Shown here: positions 46,780-60,200 of the stretch, piece by piece
How the letters are laid out: each line of letters begins with the position of its first letter
Numbering within the stretch: position 1 is the first letter of the stretch
Source: Adiantum capillus-veneris
Taxonomy: Eukaryota > Streptophyta > Polypodiopsida > Polypodiales > Pteridaceae
DNA: 64,000 bases
Reading direction: 5' to 3'
NCBI GenBank assembly: GCA_014529385.2
Contig: CM043959.1
Span: 63,565,753 to 63,629,752 of the forward strand
Notes under the pieces: model-generated
Seen by the model: the letters and a program-made list of their open reading frames with translations, nothing else
What the model was told of the DNA's origin: nothing
The model's database searches: none
Position numbers and translations under genes: made by a program

Positions 46780-48090
46780 TCCCTCATTTTCTTTGATGGT
46801 GGCAGAGCCAAGGACAACTTTATTTCACCTAAATTGGCAGCTCGACTTGACATTATGCCACCCGAAAGGATGGGGCCACCGATGGAGGCATTTCTAGCAA
46901 CGCTTGGACAACTAGTACTTAAGAAAGACGGATTTCGAGAATGTGCATTGACTATAGAGATCTCAATAAAATCACCATTAAAAACAAATTCTTGATTCCA
47001 AGGATCGATGATATTCTTGAAAAACTTTAGGGATCCTCTTGTTTCAACAAAATTGATTTGAAAAACGGATATCATCAGATCAGAATCACTTTGAGAGATA
47101 TCTACAAGACAGCCTTTTGGACAAGCTTTGGTTTATAAGAATTTTTGGTGATGCCTTTTGGACTTACAAATGCTCCACCAAATTTCAACCGAATAATGGA
47201 TAGGATTTTTTGAGAGCATCGATATTTTGTGGGCACTTTCTTTGATGAAATTATAGTTTTCTCCAAGAATGAAGAAGAGCATTGAAACCATCTTCTATAG
47301 GTCCTTTAGGCATTGCGCGATCATAGATTGGTAATTAATGCCAAAAGGAGAGAGTTTTTCTTGTCAAAGATACATTTCTTAGGACACATCATCTCAATAA
47401 CAGGAGTACAGATAGATTCAACCAAAATTGACACTATCCACAATTGGCCTGACTTGAAGAATGTTCAAGAAGTTTGAAGCTTTTTGGACTTGTGCTCTTA
47501 CTACTGGAGGTTCATTCAAAAGTTTACAAAGATAGCTTCACCTTTGCACTTATTGACTCAAAAAGGAGTCCCTTTCGCATGGGGATCGGTAGGCGTGACT
47601 TCTTTTCGGACACTTCAGGAAAAATTGACTATTGGACCATTGTTGGCTTTGCTACAAAAGCCATTCAAAGTTTATTGTGGTGTTTGTGGTTGTAGTATTT
47701 TGTGAGTGGTCTTGATGCTAGAAGGCCATGTGATTGCTTATGAAAGCAGAAGGCCAAAATTGGTAGCCCAGATTTATGAGAAAGAGCTTTTAGCAATGAT
47801 CTATGCTCTTACACAATGGTGAAATTATCTACTCGAAATTGACTTCACTGTTTTTATAGATCATTAGAGTCAGGGATACTTCTTGTCACAGAAGCAGCTT
47901 TTGAAAAAGCAGATGCGCTAACATCTTGTGATATTTTCACTTCCAGATTGTACATGTTCAGGGATAGAAAATTTTAGTGGAGGATGCACTGTCTCGAAAG
48001 CCCCTCATCTTTGCTATTTCCACACTCCATCATAGAAGCTTCGAGGATATGGTTGAGTAGTACGCCATAGATCTGGAATTTACTGATGTT
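46780..48090 (+). pseudogene. Chromovirus-type gypsy RT and RNase H remnant
   Basis: Translation across frames gives an RT with [23 protein letters not shown] near 47150, and the segment FVGTFFDEIIVFSKN near 47230, where the second catalytic aspartate of the usual DD box is Glu. LSKIHFLGHIIS follows. Connection and RNase H parts include LCSYYWRFIQKFTKIASPLHLLTQKG, GHVIAYESRRPK, YEKELLAMIYALTQW and FHFQIVHVQG. Frameshifts and stops abound. The left edge abuts the hAT remnant, so gag and protease are missing. Confidence 0.85.
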
Positions 48091-49490
48091 TTTACTTGGA
48101 TACAAAATGGGAAGATAGTTCCATGATACTCCATACAGGATGGCTACTTGATGAAGGAAATGATGTTGTGCATCACACCATCTTTGAGGGAAAGGTCTTG
48201 ACAAAGTTCCATTGTCCGTCATTTACGTGTCACCACTACATAAATACCACCTTGAATGGGCTAGAGTGTTATTTATTTTTTCCAATAATCAAGAAGGAGG
48301 TGGCCGACTTTGTTTACAATTGCTTAGTATGCCAAAAGGTCAAGTTTGGCAAGCATAAGGCACAAGGATTACTATAGCCTTTACCCATTCCCACCCACCC
48401 CTAGCAAAGTATTGCAATGGATTTTATCTTTGATCTCCTAAAGACAGAGAGTGGGCAAGATGGCATTTGGACTATCATTGATAGATTTAGCAAGCAAGCT
48501 CACATTATTCCAGTGACAGAAATAGTCAAGCCAAACCATTTAGCGAGACTGTTCATTGCTCAGATATTTCAGTTGCATGGCATGCGTGAGACAATAGTCT
48601 TTGACAGAGATCCCCAATTCACAAGTTTGTTTTGGAGAGCTATTTGGGAGAACATTTGCACACGGTTGCAGTTATCATCATCTTTCCATCCAGACAGATG
48701 GGCAACCTGAGATCCCAAATTCAGCTGTTTTGGATTTATTGAAGTCTTACATCTCTGATCATAAGACTCATTGGGATTTTTTTTGGCCTTTGGTGGAATT
48801 TTCCTACAATAATACGGATCACTCTTTGACGGGGAAAGTGCCATTTGAGATAATTGATAGTTCTCAAAAGGTTCCTCCCTTTCTCAACACTAACAACAAG
48901 ATTTTTGAAGTCGACCAATTGATACACGAGGGTCTTGGACACAGCTTTTGCCAAGGTTCATGAGGCAACAGATCGACATGGATGCGACTTGAAATTAAAG
49001 GAAGATGATTGGGTGTTCTTACGTTTTGAAAAGGCATGCCTAATAAAACAAAAGGGAAAGGAGCCACTTTTTCCAAAGCTTAGCATAAGATATTATGGCG
49101 CTTTCCTGGTTAAATAAAAGATAAATTACATTTCCTTTCAAGTCAAGCTATCAGATACTTGGAAGATTCAAAATGCATTCCATGTGAGTCACTTGAAATT
49201 TTTTAAAGGTGAGGTGTCAATTGACAGGGAGCTAGATGAGCAACCAAAAGTGGAAGAGAGCGAGGAGATACTTGTTTTTGAAAATATTTTGGCACACAAT
49301 TGCAATGAAAGAAAAGTGAAAGGTAAAGTGATTCGGTAGTTCTCAGATAAATTGAATAACTATCCAGAATTAGATGCAAAGTGGATGGAGGAGGAGGACC
49401 TAGCACATACTCTTCAGATTTTGGAGCTTTACCTTGAAGCATTTGGTTTAGATACATCATTTGAATCTGGTGCAGAGGGATTGCACAAGA
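48091..49490 (+). pseudogene. Chromovirus integrase with chromodomain-like tail, decayed
   Basis: The zinc-binding region retains VADFVYNCLVCQKVKFGKHKA. The core has AMDFIFDLLKTESGQDGIWTI, DRFSKQAHIIPV, FIAQIFQLHGM, VFDRDPQFTSLFWRAIWE and LQLSSSFHPD. Downstream come DLKLKEDDWVFLRFEKA, PKLSIRYYGAF and AFHVSHLKFFKGEV-like sequence. After the integrase, NNYPELDAKWMEEEDLAHT (49350-49408) resembles a chromodomain end, which would place it among chromoviruses. Frameshifts occur at about 48700 and 48940, among others. Confidence 0.85.
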
Positions 49491-50000
49491 GGGGAGTCAC
49501 TCCGCTCCTTTGTCACATATTACCTGGATTGAATAAATTCACTGGTGGTAGCCCTTTGGGTTTTAGAGATACTGCTGTGCTAATAGTATTTTGCTGTATG
49601 ACTTTATGGAATGGAATTCCCAAAATTGAAGATGACTGATTTGTACTCTCTCATGTGACTTGTTTGAGTGTAGGAACTAAAAGACAAAATGATTGCAGGA
49701 TTTTGGTCTTAAAACTCTCCATAGACATGATCACAATAAGGATTAGTTAATCTAACATCAATGAGATACAAGAAGGATCTAGGTGCAATTAATAAATACA
49801 TTGCTGGCAGTCATGGTTTGAGATTTGGAATGATTTTTTTTTGTGATTAATTTATCATGTGCAGTGATGCAGTTGTCCTCTCTGTACAAGTTCTAGATGT
49901 GTCGTATCTAGTGCGTTGGTACTTAGAGTCAGTGTTTGTTGAACTAGCTTATGGCCTTTGTCTAGTTTACAGGCGTAAATGAGGGCAATTACAATTCTTT

Positions 50001-50545
50001 CAAGAGGCGGGTATGTCACAAATTGATGACATGGCAGTTTTGCTTGGATACATATACGTAGGTAGATTGTGAGGACGCTGATGTGGTAGGCCATATGGAT
50101 CCCGTGATTCACGTTGAGTGTGATGTGCTAGCGACGTGGAAGAACAATACATAAATTTTTCTTTTTGCACTGACAGCTGTATGAAATTTTTGTAAATTGC
50201 ACTGAATGCTTTTACTACAGTTTTTGGACCAATTTGCTTCTGGAATATTGTGCTTTTGATTTTATGGCTTTTGGGGCTCTACTTTTAGCATCCCTTTGTA
50301 AGAATAAAAAGGGCCCAAGGGCCTCTCTTCTCAAGGCATATAGACGCAGAGGACTCGCGAGAGTTGTACTTTGCTCAAAAATTAATATAAAAAGAAATAT
50401 TGAAAGGGGCACCAGTCTTTGGGGCCAATCTCTCATGGCACGGAACTACACTGGGTCGTGTCGACTCAAGAATTCTGAAGTGTTTTAAGTGAATCTCTCT
50501 TGTGTTGCGATAGAACCTAGACTTGGGGAGCCCAAGTTAGTTACA
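50001..50545 (+). mobile_element. Polypurine tract and 3' LTR of the chromovirus
   Basis: CAAGAGGCGGGTA (50001-50013) precedes TGTCACAAATTGATGACATGG at 50014. The LTR ends GTTAGTTACA at 50545 (532 bp). It is homologous to the 5' LTR at 62079-62657, including CCCTTTGTAAGAATAAAAAGG/CTTGTAACTTATAAATAAG and AGGGGCACCAGTCTTT blocks. Confidence 0.85.
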
Positions 50546-51500
50546 CTATCTATGTACCTTCTCATCATTTTGGGTTGAGATTTGAGCACTGGGCAGTTGA
50601 TACCATTTGAAACAGCTTCCCAAAAGACACAATAATAAAAAATTACAAAAAGTTAGACAAAATAGCCAAACGTAAAAAACTGCAAAGCAATCACAAAATT
50701 CTACATCTGATCTACGAAAAGTATTCCAAATTCAAAAAAAGATGGGGAATAGCTTCAAAACAACAAGGACTACAACCTGACCAAGTTTCATGTCAAAGGG
50801 AGGCTAAACATGGATCGTGATCCATGTACCTCATCATGATTTTGGGCTAAGATTTGAGCAACTGATAGTTGAGACATAGATAAGCACTTTTCCCAAAAGA
50901 AGAATTTGCAAAAAAATATTAAAAAGTGGTCAAAAGAGCCAAAGACATAAGATTGTCAAAAACTACTACAACAGACTCAAGATTTCAATTTTGGATGGCA
51001 AAAATTGATCCAAATTCAAAACGATTTTGGGAAAAGGCTACAAGCATCATAGTCTATCAGCTCACCAAATTTCAAGTCCATTACTGATCAAATATGGATT
51101 GTGATCCATGTACCTCATTTGAGTTTATGGACAGAAACTATACCAGCCTGGAGTGGAGAACATTGTGAAAAAAACTTATCAAAAGAGGCAAAAACACTTC
51201 AAAGTGTAAAACTGCTAAGATGGACCTAGGGTTTCACTTTTGGTTGACAAAGTTATCCAAATTTCAAAAGATTTTCAGGATGGGCTAGAAATACCTTCAT
51301 CTATAAGTGGTTCAACTTTGGGGTCAAAAGATCTCCAAAATAGATTGCAATCCATATACCTTTTCACAATTTTCAAACCAAAACTTAGCCACTATATTCT
51401 ACATGCTATTTCTAGCCTAATCCCAAAGTTTCCTCTCATCTGGAAATCAAAAGCCAAGTCAAAATCCCAAGATTTTTCAGTTACTTTAAGAAAATGTAAG
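50546..51500 (+). repeat. Diverged tandem repeat, period about 275 bp, about 3.5 units
   Basis: The block TGGATCGTGATCCATGTACC plus CATTTTGGG-TGAGATTTGAGCA recurs near 50551, 50823, 51104 and 51353. Units also share CCCAAAAGA and AAAATTACAAAAAG-like stretches. The array begins exactly at the LTR border, so the retroelement may have inserted into it. Confidence 0.75.
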
Positions 51501-52687
51501 AATTGACCTAATTTTCAATCGAGAGGTCCAAACTCAAATAGTTTAATATCATAGCATCTACTTATTATGTATCCAAATATGATAGCATGGTTTTCACGTG
51601 GAGAGTATTTTGATCTTTTCTCGTGAGCTATGAGCATGACATTAGCCATAAGCATTGGCAAAGTACGATTATGGATATGCAGATTTGGATATGTTTTTGC
51701 TAACAAGCCTTGCTTTTGCCTTGAATATTTGAATCACAAAATTATGAAAAATCTTCTATGGTAGCACATAGGTCGAGTTGCTTTGCTGACCATTTGGATT
51801 GTGTGTCTGTGGTAAAATATCATCTTTGCACTTGCAAGCACCATGGCTTATACCTAAAACCCTCATGCCTCATGATTTTTTGTTAGCACCATGCCTTGTA
51901 TGTATGCAGCATGGGTTTGTAAATTTACTGATGACCATGTCCCTTCAGTGGGATTTCAAGTGTAGTGCAAGAGTAGAGTTGACTCCACAACTTTGTAGTG
52001 TGCCCCATGTGAAACCCCCTAAGCCTGAAACCCTTGGGAGTACCCAATATCAAATTTGATTTTTTGTATTTTGTTGCTCATCATGGTCCTTTGCTCAACC
52101 TTGTCCGGTTTCCATGCCAACATCTTGCGTGACTATGCATGGCTATGAGCAATATGTACCTTGCACATACAATTCATTTGTGGAATAGGGCCCTTATGGT
52201 GTCTTTAGGGCACCCTTAGGATTCCCATCAAATCAAAGAAATAAAAACAATGTGAATCCTACCCTTCTTTGCACATAGGCAATGGCGGCCAAGTTCATCC
52301 CCATGTTTTCATTAGACATGGCATGTCTGTCACGCTTTTGCAGTTGTCGAAGAAGAGAAATTTTCTAATCTTAGTAGATGAACACATGGGTAGAACTCCA
52401 CTAGAGAAACCAAAATTAAAACCTGTTCCTGTAAACAAGGTGGGTGATTACCGTGAAGCTAAAGAAGGGAACACCACCTTACCAATGGAGCATAAAGGAA
52501 TTAAAACGATTTTCTATACTCGATAGCAGGGCTAGAGTGGCCATTGCCACCAAAGAGATATAAGAAAAATGGGGGAAACCACCTGTTAAAAAAACACGAA
52601 TGAAATTGCAACTTGTAGAATATATTTGTAGAAAGACCTTTGGGTATGCTAGCACAAGTCATAGTATCTTCATGAGGAATTGAGTAC
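51501..52687. other. No recognised feature
   Basis: Only short frames without recognisable motifs; the longest (52269-52526, 85 residues, MHIGNGGQVHPHVF) is unassigned. Confidence 0.5.
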
Positions 52688-52696
52688 GAGCATACC

Positions 52697-52953
52697 TCGG
52701 GGGTTCCACCTCTATGTATGTAAGTATACCATGAGAGTTCAATAGGAGGGGGCTTTTAACTCAAAAAAATTGGGTAAATTTACATAAAAATATTTAAATA
52801 AGGGCTTTTTTTATTACACTTTGGAAAAAAACCTATAAATTCATAAAGAGGGAGGGGTTGTTTTATTAGTTCAAGATTCATAGATAAGGGGTTTTTTAAA
52901 TACCCTTTGAACGCACGTTGTATAGATGGTTTGCATATAGTGAACCCCCTGAG
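52697..52953. mobile_element. Mutator-like MITE, copy 4 (257 bp, 9-bp target duplication)
   Basis: GAGCATACC (52688-52696) and GATCATACC (52954-52962) flank it, with one mismatch in 9. The outer ends are TCGGGGGTTCCAC and GTGAACCCCCTGAG. Inner sub-ends are ATGAGAGTTCAATAGG and CCTTTGAACGCACGT. The layout matches copy 1. Confidence 0.85.
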
Positions 52954-52962
52954 GATCATACC

Positions 52963-53734
52963 TTTGCATTAGTGGATTTTGAAAAGAGCAACAACTTTGA
53001 CGTCATTTTGAGATGAGCATTCATGAGACAACTTAAGATGGTGCAATATTGGGGCCATGATCATATCTATTTGCGGCATAAGGATGTTACAACGAAAATC
53101 AACAGTAAAGTCCACAGCTACTGAGATGTTAGTCGCACTTGTGTGGAGGAACTCAACTCAACTATGGTCCATGAGAACAAAATACATGCACGGCTACACA
53201 AAAAAGTGCATATTTGGATTTGTGAAGTGTCGAAATGTGGAAGCTTAAGGAAAGAGGATTGCATCCTCGAGAGATTAGAAGAGGATAAAACTTACATTCA
53301 AGAACTATTTCCAAAAGAATTATTTGAAACATATGGCTGGGATTAGATATTGGCTACTCTAGATATGTGTGTAGACAAAATAATGCCTATAAAATTGTGT
53401 GACGAGAATGGCTATGACATTACAATAAAGGTATTGAGGGAAGCTAACAAAACTTGTGACTATGAAATAAGAATAGGAAAGACAAAAAATTGTGGTATGG
53501 ATTGTGATATAAAGCACAAAATAAGGAAGAAAATTGACCATAAGAAATTTCATCATCATCATACGTGAAGAATCAACAAAAGTTGTTTCAAGGAAGTCAA
53601 CTCTAGAAAAAGTGTAATTGAAAGCAGACAAAGAAGTAATGCCTTCAAGTAATGCAACAGATATTCAACAAAATCAAGAACAAAAGAATAATGAAGATCA
53701 AACAAAGGATCAATTATCTTCTATAGTGATCAAA
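52963..53734 (+). other. Unassigned region with two adjoining short frames
   Basis: Frames 53143-53346 (67 residues) and 53350-53568 (72 residues, MATLDMCVDKIMPIKLCDENG, Lys-rich with a C-terminal His run) lie end to end with only a stop between them. They could be one decayed gene, but I do not recognise the family. Confidence 0.35.
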
Positions 53735-53925
53735 TTTATGGTCCAAAGTGGTCCAAAGAGCTGGTCAAGGGGTTCAGGTGGGTCTTAATTGGGGGTTAAG
53801 TAGTACAAAGTGATTTCCAAGTGGTCCAGGGGGTTGGTCAAGTGGTTCAAAGTGTTGTTCAGGTGGTTTAGAGTGCTTTTCAGGTGGTATAAAGTGTTGT
53901 CCAAGTGGTCCAAGGGGGTGGTCAA
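53735..53925 (+). repeat. 10-bp-period array, left block
   Basis: Repeats of the type CAAGTGGTTC AAAGTGTTGT spaced about 10 bases apart. The array is cut at 53925 by the LTR element and resumes at 56621 with a shared GTCAA. Confidence 0.85.
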
Positions 53926-54086
53926 TGTTGAACCGGAGGGAGAGAGCGCATGTAGATGAGAGGAGAGAGAGATGACTCCACAATCTATAAGCCCCAAAGT
54001 GTGTAGAGAGTGCACACTGAGCACACATATATAGTGGGGACTCCTAGCTATATATAGCGTAGGGGTTGGTATATATAGCTCCAACA
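53926..54086 (-). mobile_element. 3' LTR (minus strand) of the PP1-carrying element
   Basis: 161 bp, TGTTGGAGC...GGTTCAACA on the minus strand, with TATATATA boxes. The purine tract lies just inside it at 54087-54095. Confidence 0.93.
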
Positions 54087-54095
54087 CCTCCACTC

Positions 54096-55344
<1,249 letters not shown>

Positions 55345-55725
55345 TGATGATATAAGCTTTCCATTGGCATGCTGAACAGTAGGGTGAAAACAACCCTGAT
55401 TTTGGATGCAAAATAAGCCAGCTTATGTAGATAGAGTCGTTGTGTATCCACTCATGATTGCGTGTTAAAAGAAATAGATTCTCTAGATATTTGATTTTGC
55501 AAGGTAGCAGGAGATAGAAAGTTTCAAGACTCTGTTCTCCTAAAAAGGGATAATTTGCATCTGGTGGAAATCCCAAATGAGTCAGAATAGTATCCATGAA
55601 TGTCACCACAGAATAGTGGCTTCATGCTTGCATGAAGATGGCATTGGAAGTGAAGCATATTAGCTTACCTAACTGTGCATCCCATACTTCCATAAAACAA
55701 TGTATAAAATCATCTAGCGCAAACC
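55345..55725 (-). pseudogene. Captured, intronless fragment of a protein phosphatase 1 (PP1) catalytic subunit gene
   Basis: Minus-strand translation follows PP1 order in short steps: ALDDFIHCFMEVWDAQLGK (55657-55720, the N-terminal helix), LICFTSNAIFMQ (LCLVSREIFL region), [10 protein letters not shown] (first metal-binding motif, GDIHG at 55593-55607), [41 protein letters not shown] (third motif, NHE at 55451-55459), IY, and [13 protein letters not shown] (VFTDCFN region). The KIKYPENFFLL-like stretch is PP1-type rather than PP2A-type. The GDYVDRG motif and other segments are deleted, and the frame shifts at least twice, so no active phosphatase can result. No introns separate motifs, which suggests capture from spliced RNA. 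Confidence 0.88.
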
Positions 55726-56447
55726 ACAAGCTAGCTATCATGAGCATCTAAAAGCAGGGCAGATTGACATAGAACTGCCTCGAGCAGGCCGCCCACATTT
55801 AAGAAAATAAAAACATCGTGTTATTTGAAGAGCGGTGCTAAATTGGGGCGTAACCAGTTAAATAAAGAAAGTCAAAAGCAGGGACGTAACCAGATAAGTA
55901 AAGCAAGTCAAAATCAACTGATGCATGCATATGGGCGCCATCGCCAATTGCGTGCAGATGAACAGTGCAACTATAGATGAAGGGCCGCTTTCACGGCGAC
56001 TCTGCAGCCTTGAGGAGCGCTCTTGCCGGACGAAACTTTTCAAATCCAAGAAGCCTGAAAACATCCCTATTCCTAAAGGTGCTACTGCAAAGGTTTTTGT
56101 GAATATACACCTACTTTAGATTTTGTGCAAAACTTTGATGCACAAAAACACCATGATGCTCAAGGTAGTTGTAGGGCGGTGCCTAGTGGGGTCGGGGACT
56201 CAAGGGCCAAGCAGTAATCGTTCTAAGAATAAACGCACGCTTGCCACTTTAAAAGCGTGCTCAGAATAGAGCCCTAAAACTCCACTGTTCATCTATGTAG
56301 GACTGGCAGTGTTCAACGACACCTTTTAAAAGTAGACCTAAAGAGAACAGCATGAGCAAAAAACGATATGAACAGAATAAATAAAAAATAGCTTATCTTC
56401 CTTGTGATAAGAACTTCAATCTTGGCGAGCATGCCCATGCAATCAAT
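55726..56447 (-). other. Interior of the PP1-carrying element, 5' part
   Basis: Between primer-binding site and PP1 fragment. A GC-richer stretch (55930-56060) differs in composition from its surroundings and could be another captured fragment, but I cannot identify it. Confidence 0.5.
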
Positions 56448-56620
56448 GCTCTGATACCATGTTGAACCGGAGGGAGAGAGCGCATGTAGACGAGAGGAGA
56501 GAGAGATGACTCCACAATCTATAAGCCCCAAAGTGTGTAGAGAGTGCACACTGAGCACACATATATAGTGGGGAATCCTATCTATATATAGTGTAGGGGT
56601 TGGTATATATAGCTCCAACA
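56448..56620 (-). mobile_element. 5' LTR and primer-binding site (minus strand) of the PP1-carrying element
   Basis: The 161-bp LTR (56460-56620) is followed on the minus strand directly by TGGTATCAGAGC (56448-56459), matching initiator tRNA-Met. Confidence 0.93.
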
Positions 56621-57020
56621 GTCAAGTGGTTCAAGGGGTTTTTTAAGTGGTATGAAGTGCTTAAAAGTTCTAGGCAAGTGGTCCTAAGAGGTCCAAAGAG
56701 CTGGTCAAGTGGTTGATGGGGCTGGTAAATGGTGGTCAAGTGGAACAAAGTGTTGTCCAAGGGGTTCATGGGGTTGATCAAGTGGTTCAAAGTGCTTGTT
56801 AAGTGGTATAAAGTGCTAGCCAAGTGGTTCAAGGGGTGGTCAAGTGGTTCATAGTGCTTAAAAGTGATGGTCAGGTGGTCCAAAGAGCTGGTCAAGTGGT
56901 TTAGGGGATTTGTAAAGTGTTCAAAAGTTCTTTTAAGTGTTTCAAGGGGCTAGTAAAGTGGTTCAGGGGGCTGGTAAAGTGTTGGTCAACTGGTGAAGTT
57001 CTCAAAAGTGCTTTCAAGTG
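56621..57020 (+). repeat. 10-bp-period array, right block
   Basis: It continues the array of 53735-53925 after the LTR element: CAAGTGGTTC AAAGTGCTTG TTAAGTGGTA TAAAGTGCTA and so on, with occasional 11-base steps. Confidence 0.88.
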
Positions 57021-57259
57021 TTTTAAAAGACGTCTTTTATCACTGTACTATGAAAAATTGCTAGCTATTCAACAAGGGTGATTAGCTATAATTCTAGAGG
57101 GAAGTAGTCAGGTGATTCCTCCCCACCTTTGATGTAGTCCTTCTGACTCTCTTCAATATAGTTCATTGCCTCCTTTTTTTGTTTTTTTTGTTTTTTAAAG
57201 TACTAGCTACTGTTAATAGTGTTGGCCAAGTCCTCAAGTAAAATTTACAGAGATAAATA

Positions 57260-60200
57260 TTATAGGTTCTCTTCTGGGGGCATGCTGTTATAGATTTGCT
57301 CGAATATGTCATTTGACATATCATATACATTATGCTCACCTTCCCTCGCGGACATGGAGAACCTGATTGATTGCACCACATAGGAGTAGATAAGAGAAGT
57401 GGGCTTGTTGTCCAAAAGGACATAAGTATTATCTCGGCCATTTACCTTGTCGTAGAATAGGCCCACAACCACATACATATTTTTGTTAATGATGTTGTGC
57501 CATTGATCCTTTTCCTCTGTGCTGGCCATGTGCTTTTTGTTGGTGCATTTTAGGATGTTGAAGTCTGCACCTATGTCCTCTGCAGTCACTCCAAAGTTCT
57601 CACCAACCATCAAGGCATCTCTCAGGTCATCATGGTGGCCAGCATACAGGCGTATTCATCCTCATCCCCGCTCAACGCTTCTCCATCGCTTTCATCCATT
57701 AACTGTGGGTTGTAATTGCAAGTATACCCACCCCTACACATTATCTTTGTTGGCACATCTCCTCCATTGACATCTGATGCATGCACCGCAAAAGCAAGAG
57801 AGCAGTCTGTGCTACCTAAGTCCATGCATATCCATCTACTGACTGACTGTAGCCATTGACACAGTGCTAGGATCAAGACCCTGTCACACGCTTGCAATCC
57901 CATGCTATAACTCTATCGACGTCACTGGGCTTGACCTCCTAGAAAGCACGATCAACTTTCTTTCCTGTCTATGGGCATTGATTTATGAGAGTTGCATTGA
58001 GAAATGCAACAACGCTTGAAGTGTTATGCAGCCCCCACTGGTCAGATTTCAACTACTTGTGTGTGAGGGATCTTTTGACCACTGTGCAATCCCTGTCGTG
58101 TTCACCCTTACCATGGCCTGAAGAAAATAAATTGTGCATCATTTTGACACCTGTCATATTGAAGAATTGTGCAATAAAATAGAATGGCCGCCTTGATTTG
58201 AAATGTGATGTAGAACCATCCGACCACACCCAAATGTCGCTTGACATTGTAGCTGTGTCTTTTTATCCATTCATTGTGCAAAAGAAAACAGTACTGCACA
58301 AAAAAAAGTGTCATGTGTCTTGTCATCAGGGATGGATAAGTGAATTGTCTTTTGTATAGCACCAAGTGCATCACTAAGTATGAAATGTGAACAAATATTG
58401 TGACTTGAGATGAATACCAATGCATTGATTGGATCCATTTTGCATTTTGAAGGAGTGGTTCTTTGCAAAATCCACTAAAGACACCACTACATCGTCAGGA
58501 AAATTGGCCAAAACACTCCTTGAACTGTTCAGCTTTCCACCTGTACAAGTAGTTGTGTTTGATGAACTTCCCTAGTTTCCCTTGGAGCACAGAAATGAAA
58601 CTCATCAAAGTGAGTTGTTGAACCATGAGATCTTTTTAACATTTAGCTAGACCTTCTTTATCCTTTTATTGTGTAGCAACCTTGTCAAAAATCTTGACAA
58701 TAATTCTAAAGATACCATTACTCTCTTCGACGACACACAACAAGAGCCTTTTAATCCCGCAATCAGTGCATGTTCCCAAAAGACATTTGCTACTGTGAAA
58801 AGCACTATTAGTTGGCTTTGGATACAATACAGACTCCCATGGTTTAGTCAAGGATGAAAAAGTGGATTTTGATGTTGTGCACCGCGCTATTCCAACACTC
58901 AGACTACACATAAGACATCTGCAAAAGCATGACGTTCCATGTAGCCCGTATCTTCCATGGCACATCTGATTTAAGCCTTCCTTCAAGTAAACAAGATGAA
59001 CATGGCATTCACAACAGCAGGTGTTGCGGTCCTTCAACTTGCATATGAAGTATGGCTTCAGACCCTCAAAACATCTAAGGGACATCCTCATGTTAGGATG
59101 AGCCTGTTGGAACCGCATGTACAAGTCCCTCAGCCACACAAAAGACATTTAAAAATACTATAAAATACTCAAATCTAATTGCAACACCTACCTACTACCA
59201 CCTTGGGATGTATTTTCGCAAAAGTAGGTATGACTTCACCTTTTTTCCACAAAAAAAGTAGGTATGTCATTTCTTCTCCTTTTCAACCAAAGTGAGGTAA
59301 GGTTGGTTAAGCAGTGGGAGTTGGTGTCTATTTTTGGAAATTCACAGTTTCTACTTCAATTTTTTGTACTGTTGAACTTTTTTCCACTAGTGAAGAACTT
59401 CAATGCACTTGGAGAACACTTTGAAGCACTTTGGGGCTCTTTGGTGGCCTTTTAAGCACTTTGCAGCACTTTGGAGCATTTGAAAGCACTCTAAAGCACT
59501 TTATGTCACTTTCAAGCACTATCAGGAACTTTCAAGCAACCTGTCATGCACTTTGGTGCCCTTTGAAGCACGCTACAGCACTATAAAGCACTTTGGGGCA
59601 CTTGAAAGCACTCTGAAGCACTTTAGTGCCTTTAAGAGCACTTTGGGCTCTTGATAGCACTTTATCTGCACATTGAACTACTTTGGTGCACTTTGAAAGA
59701 ACTCTAAACTACTTGGTGCCACTTTAAAAGCGCTTTCAAGCACTTTGTGGCACTTTCAAGCACTATGAAGCACTTTACGGCAGTTTCAAGCACTTCTAAA
59801 GCACTATGAAACACTTTATGGCAGTTTCAAGCACTTCTAAAGCACTATGAAACACTTTCGGACACTTTGGTATACTAAATAGAACTCTGTGGCACTTTGA
59901 AGCATGCTGAAGCATTGTAAAGAACATTTGATTTTTTTGAGCACTTTGAAGAACTTTGCAACACTTTAAAGCACTTTTGGGCACTTGAAAGCACTCTGTA
60001 GTTCACTTTAAGGGCTCTTTGAAATCAATTCTGTGCTATTTAAGAGCACTCTCAGGCACTTTGTGGCACTCTGCAACACTCCAAAGAACTGTAGAGTTTA
60101 GAAAGAACTCTAAAGAACTCTAGAGTACTTTGTGGAACTTTTCAGCACCATGAAGCACTTTAGTGCACTTTGGAAGTGCTCTGAAATACTTTGAATCACT

